59,397 nucleotides of DNA from Phaeoceros laevis (Eukaryota > Anthocerotophyta > Anthocerotopsida > Notothyladales): assembly GCA_049999765.1 (NCBI GenBank), contig JBNGIQ010009150.1:114832-174228 (forward strand). The letters are read 5' to 3'. The number at the start of each line of letters is the position of its first letter. The first letter of the stretch is position 1. Below the pieces are notes generated by a model. The model was given only the letters and a program-made list of their open reading frames with translations. It was not told the origin of the DNA and ran no database searches. A program made the translations under genes and the position numbers. Positions 46,633-57,806 of this stretch are shown here, piece after piece.

Positions 46633-47466
46633 CTTAGACCATGCTGCCTGGCCCCGACTCAAGGGCACCTTTCGGAGCGCCAGCGCGCTCTTCCTGCGAG
46701 GTGCCCCGATACACCGTATGGTGCTCCCCAGAAAGGTAGGTTACCAAGTGAGAGAATTGCTTCCCAAATCCGTAGGACACCTAGACTAGTCTACAACTAT
46801 TTCGGCAGCTTGCACCATGTGACGTGCAACTTTTACAACTACAAGAACTTGGCCGGAGCTATCAACTCATGTCCGCCGTGTCCTAGTATTGTCGAGAACC
46901 CGCCAGTGCAACATCACAAAGCGCATTTCAAGATCCTGTGAGATTTCCGACGTGAATCTAGCAATGCTACAAATTGACTAAAGAGGACGTGCCGAACATA
47001 AGGAAAACCAAGAGCGCATGCCTTAATACCTTGTCCCGTGTCGGACCGCGGACTCTTTGCGAGATGAGGACTCCAACCTGAGAAATCCTTTGACAATTTG
47101 GACGTTTCCGTGCCAGTGGAAATGTCCGCCAATCAGAGAGAGAGTGATAAGAGTGAGCGAGACCAACACTGTCACGTCCTCTGATCGCCAGGGACACAGC
47201 TGTTTGCCTTAGCCGATTATCAACTTACACCAGCATCATCACAGCTCTGATATCCTGTTGCGGGGCTTGCCAGCGAAAAGAACTTCGAGAAATGGGCTTC
47301 TGGGCTGTAAGCACGCAGCTGAGGGCAGTGACAGGTTTATCGATCCTGTACACGTTGAGAGGTAACACAGCCCGGTTTTGTGCCTGAATGGAAGAGGAAG
47401 TAGCTTTGCTGAGTCCTTGCAAAAATTTGCCACAGAGCTGATGAACTGTCCACTGTGTAATCAGGT
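46633..47466. promoter_or_regulatory. Divergent intergenic region (aminotransferase / HDAC-family gene)
   Basis: 0.83 kb between start codons facing away from each other; promoters of both genes are expected here. No clear TATA box was assigned and no further gene was seen. Confidence 0.45.
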
Positions 47467-49260
47467 ATGCACGCACCATCCAGGAGACGAGTATCAGTTG
47501 CAGCTGACCATGACAGTCTCAACGCCGAATCAGTGAGGCAGGCAATTCCTGCAACGAAAAAAGGTGCTTTGGCTGCGGGCAGTGGATCCAGCCTTCTTGC
47601 GTTCTACTGCGACCATCACGCGGTTCCTCTACCAGAGGGACATAGATTTCCCATGGACAAGTGGGACATCCATTGTCCAGTCCTTCATATTGGCCAAATG
47701 GGTGCCTCTACTAGGTTCTAACCTATTCTAACCACTTCCTACTTAATCTGCAGGTACAGGTCAACCAGATTGTTGCTCGAGGGAGATGCCTCACTGCAGC
47801 ATATCCTTGCAACTCATCCTGCCCCGCTTGCAAGTGATGATGAACTTCATCTGGTGCATGATCGAGGGTATGCCTTTTGACAGTCTTGCCCCGCATTGGC
47901 ACTTCGAAACAGAAAGCACACCGAGTGTCTGCTATGTTCATTTCGTGCTTTCTCCCTCATTGTCAGTTGACAGCAGATTCACATGGAATGGGTAGGTACG
48001 TAAGCAAAATTCTAAGTGGAGACATTGGCCCGAAAGAACAGCGGGCATTAGGTTTCCCATGGAGCATGGAGCTCGTCCAGAGATCTCGTTCCTCTGTGGG
48101 GTGAGGCTGCAAACTTTTGGCATGTCACAGACTCTTCGGCTAATGTGTAATGAGTTGCTATTTTGTAGGGGAACCGTGGGTGCTATGCATGCTGTGATGC
48201 TGGGCCTGCGGAGGGCTGCAGCAAATATCGCTGGAGGCACACATCATGCTTTTACCAGCCATGGAGAAGGCTTCTGTAGGGCCTTCAGCAACTTCGACAA
48301 CTAATCCTGATCGTGCTTTATTGTCCCTGTATCTTCACGCTGTTGGATGTCTATGCAGGTGTCTTCAATGATATCGCTGTTGCAGCAGCAGCTGCACTGG
48401 AGCAGTACAATAAGGAGTGCAACTTGAGTAATCCAGTACTTGTTGTGGACCTTGATGTTCATCAGGTTGCAACTCACCACCTAACTCTGGCCGCGAAAAC
48501 CTGTATGTAGAGCCATGGTTGACTATACCGTGTTCTATCAAATTCCTTGTTTTTTGCATGTACGCAGTCATCCTTGCACGATCGTCTAGGGCAATGGGAC
48601 AGCAAAGATCTTCGAGACCGATGACAGAGTGATCACATTCAGCATGCATGGGGCAAATAACTATCCATGGCGAACGAAAATGAAGTCGGATTATGATGTT
48701 GACTTGGCTGACCATACTACCGATCAGGAGTACCTGAAAATTCTTGCTGAGTGGCTGCCGGTTCTCTTTGATCGTCATCAGCCAAGCCTGGTATTCTTTC
48801 AGGTGTCGTATCTGTACCCAGTTACCAACGCTTTTTGTTGGCAGAGGATATCCGGTTTCTCGTGTATCACTGTCTGCAACAGGCTGGTGTGGATGCGCTC
48901 GAGGAGGACAGTTTTGGTCGGCTTGCAATGACTCGGTAAGACGGTCTTTGTCTACTTCCAAGTATGCCTCTTGGTGGAACTGAAGGTTCTGATATGGGCT
49001 GTCTGCGAGCAGGCAAGGACTGCTCAGGCGAAACAACATGGTGTACAGTGAGTGTATGAGGCGGAACTTGCCCTTGGTTATAACAATGGGTGGTGGGTAC
49101 TCTCGGCCGACAGAAGGTGAGCGAATGTCTTCATTATGCGTCACATGCGAAATCCTCCCTTTCAAAGAACTCACCGAAGTTCGGATGAAATGATCCAGCG
49201 TCAATCCTTGCACATGCCGATGTATACCGGTCTGCTGCGCTTCGGTACGTAGCTACTTGA
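47467..49260 (+). CDS. HDAC-superfamily deacetylase (bacterial-like class)
   Basis: Nine exons (47467-47660, 47754-47867, 47996-48100, 48169-48275, 48359-48465, 48590-48802, 48883-48935, 49013-49116, 49199-49260) give 352 residues. The enzyme fold is the arginase/deacetylase zinc hydrolase. Catalytic elements are all present: the His pair in GGTHHAFTSHGEGFCVFNDIA, zinc ligands in VVDLDVHQGNGTA (D and H) and QAGVDALEED (D), and the tyrosine loop GGGYSRP. The entry motif AFYCDHHAVPLPEGHRFPMDKY is typical of the small bacterial-type deacetylase group rather than nuclear RPD3-like HDACs. The roughly 45-residue N-terminus (RRRVSVAADH onward) could be an organelle presequence. Substrate (histone, other protein or small molecule) cannot be told from sequence. 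The final exon is short but ends in a natural helix and stop. Confidence 0.88.
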
Positions 49261-49406
49261 GTGTTCCATTCGTTGAAGACTAGAGAGTTCATGCATAGAC
49301 ACAGACAAATCTTCCCGGCAAAAGCGGACTACAAGCCATATAGGCCCCTAATGTAACAACTTCTACTTGTTTCTCAAAGGTTGGCATGAGTGCACCGAGC
49401 AATTTT

Positions 49407-51355
49407 TTATCGGGCAAGAAACCAGTGTTTTAAAACGTCCAGGGGACGGTGAAGGACGGGCGCGTATCTTTGTATCAATGGGTTGACAGTTGCACCAATT
49501 CTCGTCCACGTGTTGACGTGGTAAGGTGCCGAACTAGGAGCTTGGTACTTGAGCTTCAATAACTGCCAACAAGACAATGATGATACAAGTCAGCACGCTG
49601 TTTCAAGTGAGACCAACAACCAGGTGTACCCAATGCTTTTAACAAGGTTCGATAGTGACCTGCCAAAACAGCATCGCCTGCAGCAGGTTTCTTTGCGGCC
49701 TGCGGCCACTCAAGTCAAAGCATGTGCGCATGTTAGACCAATGTCAAAAGTTTCCTAGTTCCTTGCATGCAAGAAAACTGCTCTCAGGTCAGGCAGGCAG
49801 GACATACGTGAAAATGAGAAAGATCAGAAGAAAGCCAAGTCCAATTTCTGAGTTTGCGCTGACTGTGTTGAGGGTAGTTGTGTTTGTATCCACCCAAACA
49901 CACGGCTTCTGCAAATAATTCCTGCGAATGCAACAAATACAGGAATCAATGGCATCACCACCGCAAACACTACATTTCCAAAAGAGGCTTCTGAACTTTC
50001 AGTTCTCTACCTGTAAAGTTGTGTGTTGCTGAAATTCCGTCTCAGGTGTTGAGCAACAAGCTCAAGAGATCGACACAGTAAAGGAACAACAGCAACTGCA
50101 ATCGACTGACTGACGGGTTAATGCAATAATCCATTCAGCACCAATCATTGTCCAATACTTGACAGAGAACAGGCTTACACTTAATAGGAGCCACTGAGGA
50201 GATAAATATGACGGAAAACATAAGGTACAACAAGTCGCTGCTTGTGACCACAGATTGCAACCAATGCTGGATGCCTTGCAAATTCCATGATCGTGGAAAC
50301 TGCACAATGCCGACACCTTGCTATGAAAGAAAATTCCCGAGCCTTCAGATCATGCACCACCTCAGACGCGCAGCATGCTTGAAAGACTGGGCACAAGAGT
50401 GCACGTCTTCCAACAGAATGTACAAGAAAAGAGCTTTATTACCCCATGTCTAAGATAAATCGAGTGCAGGACACCAATGGCGGTTCCAAAGAATGTAAAC
50501 CGATACGCACGATTAGAAACAGATAGTGGAATCAGTGGAAGGAAAGCCACAACCGCCATTATGAGCACCTGCCAGGTTCAAGCCATATGTGACATGTGTG
50601 ACTCATAGGAAACGTTCCAAAACAGTGCACCATCCTATCTCGTAAAACTATCAAAGCAAAAGATGGTGAGCGGTATCAACGAAATAAAAGGCCACAACAA
50701 TGCTTACCCAAGCATTATTAAGGAACTGAAATGTTTGCTGATCCATACGAAGTGAGGGGCTGCCTGCAGGAGGGTCAGATCTAGCAGGCCCTACACTAGC
50801 CCTAGCGGAGCTTCGAGGTGCTGCAAAGTAAGGGCATGTTAGAAAACGCACCAAATAAAAACCAAAAACACTTCTCACATTCAGTCCTTGCGCACCTGTA
50901 TTTACAGGGCGTCGATGATCAGCAGGTGGTGGAGATATAAAAGGGGCAGCTACGGGGGGCGCTACCGACTTGAGTGGCTCCACCTCCAGTTCCGAATCCT
51001 GATTGTTACGTTCAAACGAACCGAAGACAACAACTGAGCCATCTTGCAAATTTTAGTTCTGAACACATGAATACGGCACCTGTTGGGTAGTAAGTGCTGC
51101 AGTTGAGCTGCATCAAACTTCTGGAGTGCTAATGAAAACGGAATAGGTGCCCGAAACACTGAATGCAACTTGCCACGGAACACTCACGATAAAGCGCTGA
51201 TAGAATTTTAACTTGTAATGACGAAGCACATCCGGACTGGATGAGAGGTGAGCTGGGATCAAGATATTGTCATAATACTGGTGCCACCGGTTATCCTCAT
51301 CGAAGTTGTACTCCAAGGCCGTTGCCCGTTTCTCCTGCTGCTCCTCAGCTGCCAT
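49407..51355 (-). CDS. TMEM33 / Pom33-like membrane protein
   Basis: Nine exons (51355-51188, 50998-50896, 50820-50708, 50568-50443, 50299-50179, 50095-50011, 49921-49808, 49699-49660, 49562-49407) give 341 residues. The family is a multi-pass ER/nuclear-envelope protein; animal TMEM33 and yeast Pom33 shape ER tubules and nuclear pores, and the plant members are little studied. The N-terminus is cytosolic (NRWHQYYDNILIPAHLSSSP...LKFYQRFIDSELEVEPL), then a Pro/Ser linker. Membrane segments include VLIMAVVAFLPLIPLSV, LLYLMFSVIFISSVAPI and EIGLGFLLIFLIFT. Conserved blocks are SNRAYRFTFFGTA, LLCRSLELVAQHLRRNFS, CVWVDTNTTTLN and VNPLIQRYAP. The family assignment rests on remembered plant homologues. 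It converges on the HDAC-family gene, with only 146 bp between the stops. Confidence 0.8.
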
Positions 51356-51840
51356 CGTAGACCCAGTGCCTTGGAATTGATACACTATGTTCCACCTGTT
51401 CACATACCCTGGACTCTGAATCCTAGCCCTTCTAACTCCGCCGAAATGATCGAGATTGGTCCAATCTTTTCGCTTGCGAGTTTGGTTTCAATATCTGCAA
51501 CCTAACCCTAAGTGTTCCTGGGCCCGCTGCAGATGGGGCCATTCCAGAGATCGAATGCCGGTTTGTGATTGGAAATTTTAACGGTAATTGATATGACAAA
51601 GCAAGGCCCTGTGAGTGCTGGCTGGCCTGTCAAGAAGAATAACAATCAAGGTCAAGGTCACGTCCTGATGATGATGGAATTTGCAGATGCTTCACCGAAG
51701 TCGATCGGTCACCACTTACTCTCTGCACATTATGTAAGCTATCGAGCTGAAGCATATGACTCGAGGGGACTCCCTCTGGACCCGAGCCAATAACACAAGC
51801 TGTACGGTGGAAGGATATATCGCAAGTGAACTGGCTAGAT
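51356..51840. promoter_or_regulatory. Short divergent promoter region (TMEM33-like / INTS2)
   Basis: Only 485 bp separate the two start codons, which face away from each other. Both promoters and 5' leaders must fit in it, so a shared bidirectional promoter is likely. No TATA box stands out. Confidence 0.5.
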
Positions 51841-54800
51841 ATGGCGGGTGCACTTTTGCAGTATCTTCAGTTTGGAACCGCGTCCTTGGCAACTGGACAG
51901 GGGAAGGACTTCCCGAGCCTATTTCTACCCTCTCTGTGTTTGCTAGCTACAGACTCTCCTAGTCTGTTGCCCTGTCTCTTATCCAAATTTTCTTCTGCTC
52001 AGCAGACACACCGGGCATTGATCTATGCATCCTTAGACTACACGGAAATATACCATGCAGTCTTGAAAGCGGAGACAGAAGCTGGTGACAGGACTTACCC
52101 CAAGGCTAGTCAAGAACGTGATGATGGGAAGGTCTGGAGGTGGGCCGAAGAAGAAGAAAATATGACGCCAGACGAGTGCTGTATTTTCGAGGAGGCTGAA
52201 GAGGTCAGCAAGAACCGATATGTCATCTGGCATCACTTTTCCACTCCCGGCGAAATGTTGACGTAATTGTGTCTGTTTTGTAGAGTGAACGTGTAAAAAT
52301 AGCTGTAGCATCAATTCGCCAGTATTGCACACAGTTTCAGTCAAGAATTTCCAAGGATCATGGACCACAATCAAGCAGGATAAGTGGAAGCATTTGGAGC
52401 AGCGAAGCCTACTTCACTGAGTTAATGTGTTTGCTGCCTATTACTGTCTCCCGCTGCCCGGGACTCTTGACTCCAGGTTGGTCTTCGTTGCATGTCTTGC
52501 AACGAAAGTAGCAACATACATTGCATCATACTTGCTGGTTTACCCTTGTACTTGTTGAGCTGCGCATTTCTGCGACGAAGCAGTAACGCCTCAAACGTAT
52601 TTCATGCTGCAGAGCAGCTTGTGAAGGGCCTTCTTGTGGCATCTGGTGATGGTGCGTTGCTTGTTGCAACACTAGCTAATAATCCGATTATTTTTGAGCA
52701 AGGGGTGCGCACTCTTGTGGAGGTCCTTCCACCATACTCCGACTTCATGGATGCGTTACCTCGCAGCTTTTTCAGTGAAACCTGTACAACGTCGTCAAAA
52801 ACCATAGCAGGAAAATGTGAATCAGAACAATGTCAGAAGGGTTTCGTTGTGGAGAAACTACGGAACTGCACACTTCTCTGTCCAAAGGAGGTCGAGCTGG
52901 CTATTCGCTCTTTAGTCAAACTTTGCCAAATTTCATCCTCATTTGCTGTGAGCTGTCGTGAGACATTATTGAGTGCCTGCATATCTGCAGAACTCGTTCT
53001 GCATATAACAGTGGAGATCGTTAAGGATGTGCTAGAGTTCCTCTCTCGTGTTATCTTCTCCAGAGAAGACACGTCTAAGTGGATGCTGTCCTGCTTCAGT
53101 GCCTCTCAGAAATCATCAGACCGCCACAACACTTCAGTGTCTTTCCCATCTTTGGTAGGAGCAGAGGTGTCTAACTTTAGTGATCTCACTACCTTTCATA
53201 TGGAACCCATCTCACAGACTGATGGCCCTGTGCAAAGAGTAAGAGAGGGCTTGCTCGCAGATGCAAAGTCAACATGGCAAGGGCAGGGTTGGTGTGGGAG
53301 ACTGCACAGTCACCTCAGACTGTTCTGTGTGCTTGTACGTGCTGGTGATCTGCAGCCAACTCACGAAGAGGTGAGCGCTCTGTTGCTTCTTCAACAGACG
53401 GGTACATTTGCACAGCAACAAAGTTCTGTAAGGTTTGCATTGCCAGTGCTTATGTATAGGCTTTCTGCACAGGTCGTATTCTGGCTAAAGGCCTTAGCAT
53501 CAACCTCACATGATCTGCCCGCAGAATCACATAAGAGGAGTAAGGATGTTCTGATGGAGCGCACTTTGCAGCTGGGTGTTTCATTTGTGTGTCTTATGCC
53601 TGGTCTATCCAATCCTGCAACTCGATATCTATTTCACAATTGTGTGAGCTCACTATTGCATGGAGTAAAGTTGGCAGTGTCTTCCAAACTCACATCAAGC
53701 ATCGAGCTTTCAGTCTGGATTGCAGTCCAGCTGTTGCTAGGGAACCTTTCAGACATTGCTGCGGTAGGCCTCTTGTACCACGTGTTCCTTTATTTGAAGA
53801 GTGTGCATCAGTAAGCTCTTGATTGGCCGAATATATGCAACCTTGCTGCTGTAGTATCTCCTTACAGTTGTGTTCCTTTCTGGACAGCTGGTTAGAGAAG
53901 CGCTGGGGATGCATTTGACAGTTCACAAATCAATGATGCGAGATCTAGTAGATGCTGCTACAAGTGCAGGAATTTTGTCTGAACCCTCCTCTGTCGTAGC
54001 TGCTGTAGCTGCCCTTCGGTCAAAAGGTCCAATCACCACCAAGAGGTAAGGCTAGTGCGGTTCAATTATTTGCAGCCTTTGAATTCTCACTGAGCAAGAA
54101 AACATCTGATCAGATGTGCACTTAAGGGAGCTTCCACTGTGCAGGGGGAGGCCAGACCTTACTCTGAGTTGCCTTGAGCAAATGTCGAGCCAATTTGCTC
54201 GTTATGGTGTTGTTCCAGCTGAAGCCATCTTGCACTGTGTCCTGGTTTCTAAGGAACCGATCCATCCTGTATGCATTTACTTTCTTATGTTACTTTGACG
54301 CATGTACTCAATGCTGTCCTCATCTCTAGTTAATGTTTGGTTTGCAACTTGATCTAGGTATTGGTTCAGTTAGTCAAAGAACTAGCTGATCTGTCTGTTC
54401 CTCGAGGAAGGTTGCTACAGCAAAATCTTCATCATTCGCTTGAGACATTATTAGGAACAACTTCCATTATATCAAATAGAGATCCCAGTGGGGTGAATGT
54501 ATGTTGGAAGGCCAGTAAGACCCTTGGCAGTTTGCAGCAGCTTACTCAGGTGCCTCCGAATGATGGTCATCAGATGACAGTACCTGCTTTGACGACCTTC
54601 TACATAATGTGTATGGAACAAAAATTAAGAGAATCGGGTCTTGACTTTGGTACTGGCAATGCTGATACGACAGCTTCCCTTGGTGCTCAAGATCAAGAGT
54701 GGTGGTCAAGCCTGCTGTCATCATTGCCATTGAAACCTTTGCTGGTCTTTATGGAGGAACGCTGCCTTTCTTATGAACATCTTTTACCGAAGGTAATTGT

Positions 54801-56656
54801 TTGAATATGGTAATTGCACATTGTGCATTTGTGGCTATTAAATATTGAACCTGTTGTGTCCATGGCAGTGGCTTGGAGTAGCATCAGCTCTCTTTCCAGA
54901 ACAGTTTCTTGTTCCGGAGCTTCTTCGGAACCTGGAAGATTCAAAGGACACACTGCAGGATGGCCTAGGTCTGGGGGAAGACTGGAGATGGCACGTATTG
55001 ACCATGCTGCCACCATCGGATGACATGGTGCCTCTGGACCCAAGTAATACTCCTGTCACTAGCGCCCCATCTGATACTGCTGATGTGGATTTTAATGCCA
55101 GCAGGGCATTATGCTCCTTAGACTATGTAACAGCGGGCCTTGAAGCAGCCCTCAGCGACCCTCTACCAGCCTTCCGTATCCTTCACTCGTTGGTGGACCT
55201 TTCAAGGCTGGATAACCTGAAGAAAGAAAGCACTCTTCAAGGGGAGTGGGAGCTAGAACAAATGGTGGTTAAGAAGCTTGTGCCCCTGCTACTGCAGCCA
55301 TCATGTGCAAGGTGTTTACAAGATGAGTTCTGTGCTTGGTGGCAGAGTCTCCCATTTTATGCACTAGAGCCCCTTGTACCAACACTTCTAGAAGCTATGA
55401 AGGATGGTACAATGCTGGCTGGTGTTAGGGCAGTTGGAACTCTAGCCCTTGAGCTTGATCCTAAAAGAGGGAGTAAGAAATGCCAACCAGCCACATATAG
55501 CCAACTCGTGCAAGAACCGCTTGCATTGCTTGCATGTAGTTTGAAACTGTATCGAACCCCCTTGCTTAGTGTTATCTTGAGTATCCTGCAGCAGACCATC
55601 ACAAAAAACCGGCGAATATGCCAGGCTTGTGTATCAGAGGGCAAAATCTTCCAAAGTGGAGGATCTGATTTGGGCCTCAGACGAGAGGAAGTTTTAGCTG
55701 CACTGGCAGCACAGGATAGGTATGCAATTGGCAGTCGCAGGTTTTGAATGCTCGGAACCATGTGATGTTTTTGCAATGTATGGATGTTTCAGGAGCTAGT
55801 CATGAGCTTGCCCGTAGGGCCGTTACCATCGCTACTCAGCTAACCTAAAACTGGAACTTGGTCAGTGCCGTGTGCCAGATACTTTTGGAAGCATGCCTAC
55901 TGAACACAGATGTTGGGGATGAGAGCAATCCAGGACCCTTGCTGGAAGCTCGACGTCTCATATGTGGGACTATTTCATCGCTTTTGCATGACACCCCAAT
56001 TCTTCTCAAGCTGCTGCATTTTCAGGTGTGCATGATCTATTGGTCTCTGCCCAGGCGTTTGGTTGTTGGGCCAAATCTCTAACTAGAGCTTGTTTCGTTC
56101 TTGTGCAGGGTTATGATCCATCACTTCTCCCAGTTATGGTGGAGGGTGTCCCTACAATGGTGCAATGTTTTGACTTTTTGCAGGAGCTCATTCAGCAGCC
56201 TCAGCAGCAAGTTTTTGCTATCCTCCTGACGGCACAACTTATAATCCATCATCCCAAATTGCCTCAGAGCTTGTTGGCAGCACAACAGGTGATTCCAGCT
56301 CACACATTTGTATTCAAAGATTGCCATCATGTCATGCGGGTGCCGAGCTTAGTCTGTCGTGCGTTTGTACGCAGGTCATCACACATTGTGCTCATGTTCG
56401 AGCCAAAGTTGCAGGTTCTGTGAATTTTTTGCAGCAAGTATTGGGCGCAGTCGCGGACTGTGTGGCAACGTTTCCGTCTTTAGCTCCACAAGGTGTGGGA
56501 CTGATTCAGGATTGTACAGTTCTGGGCGGCCCATTACGGCCTTCCGGAAGACCACGCGATGCCACCCTCTATGAAGCTGCTATTAGTGCTTTCAAAAAGC
56601 TTATACGGAAAAAGTTACTACATGGACGGCTCCCGTTTCACGAAGCCAATCTGTAG
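51841..56656 (+). CDS. INTS2: Integrator complex subunit 2
   Basis: Ten exons (51841-52203, 52284-52476, 52613-53763, 53888-54045, 54145-54268, 54358-54792, 54869-55719, 55866-56025, 56109-56288, 56375-56656) give 1298 residues. Integrator cleaves nascent snRNAs and other Pol II transcripts; INTS2 is an alpha-helical scaffold subunit in the nucleus. The best matches to animal INTS2 are the C-terminal block AAQDSAVCQILLEACL, then LLEARRLICGTISSLLHD, LLHFQGYDPSLLPVMVEGVP, CFDFLQELIQQPQQQVFAIL and LPQSL. In the middle, GWCGRLHSHLRLFCVLVRAG is also conserved. The start MAGALLQYLQFG is the first ATG of the frame. No catalytic motif is expected. Codon third positions are less GC-rich than in the neighbouring aminotransferase. 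Exon 3 begins at 52613; the open frame upstream of it is intronic. Confidence 0.88.
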
Positions 56657-57806
56657 TAAGTTCTTTTGGAGAGAACATACCGTGTGTCTTTACTACTGAT
56701 ACAGACCCACATTTCCCATCCGAAGTGAGTGCGGTGCATGTTACCTGCAGGTTGTCGGGATGACACAGCTCGCCGAGTTCTCCGAAGTCAACCTTCTCCC
56801 CCCAACAAGAGCGCGTCATCATTGATCGTACAGCAGCGCGCAATACGGTGCATTTGTCGTTTCAGATGCCGCTAAGGTACAGACGCGTAGGCACATTTAG
56901 CAGACGCCTAGGAGAACTTCCACGCGGGGGACAAGGACTTACGCTCCTCCCTTTCGGACTCACTACAGAACCCCGATACACCCTGCTCGATTCTAGGTCT
57001 CCAACAGAAACCTGCCAGAATGTGAGTAGGTGGTGACGAGGTCAACAAATCTCTCAGGAAGGTGTGCAGACATTCACCAATGACTCCTTCCATCTCACCC
57101 GCCCACCGTATGTGCGCAACATACTGTACTCTGAAAGTTGTTGTCTTGGGCTGTCATGCGGCAATCCAACTTAAGAACCTCAAGTGAGCGCATCTTATTG
57201 AGTACCCAACCTGTCAGACTTGTTCAAATAGGTCGTCGTATCCGGCTGCAGAGAAGATAGGGCACATTGCCACAGATTTTGCAATTTGTTACCCAACCAA
57301 CTGAGCCTAAAGAATGCTTTGGCTAAGATGGCCCTGACCTTCCCAGCTCCCCAACAGAGTAGTGCTGCAAAGCTGCTGGCTAAGGCAGTGGTTTCAGGTA
57401 ACGGACAACACAACTGGGACACAACACAGACAGGCCAGGCTGTTTGCTTTGTGTCTGATTGGAAGGATTTTAAGTGCGAGGTGCCGAAGAGGGAATCAAC
57501 TCTATGTTGGATGTGGCTTCAAGGAGTTGGCATTTTGACAACATCCGACAGGCTCAACAAGTGCACTCCTGCAGACACAAGTATGTTAGAATGACAAGTC
57601 ATGTGGATGTCCTTTTCCTTTGAGCGATACCAACATAGATGCCTGCAATTGCTGCTGCACTTACCCTCGAGGGTAATGTGTCTAATGCTTGCCGGGGAGA
57701 AAAGATCCACGGACAGCAGGCGAAAGAGTGAAACAACTCTGCAGCTATCGGTGCAAGCCCAGCAGGATGTCATGTACAGGCCCATGATTCCAAGCGCCGT
57801 ATAATG
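56657..57806. other. Convergent intergenic region, no gene seen
   Basis: Contains the 3' ends of INTS2 (+) and of the CCCH gene (-). Short open frames at 56848-57036 and 57286-57594 match nothing I know and lack splice-supported partners. Confidence 0.5.

Noticed and set aside
51841-56656. Initial assignment as Mediator subunit 33
   Set aside because: The middle and C-terminal blocks match Integrator subunit 2 (AAQDSAVCQILLEACL, LLHFQGYDP) and not MED33.
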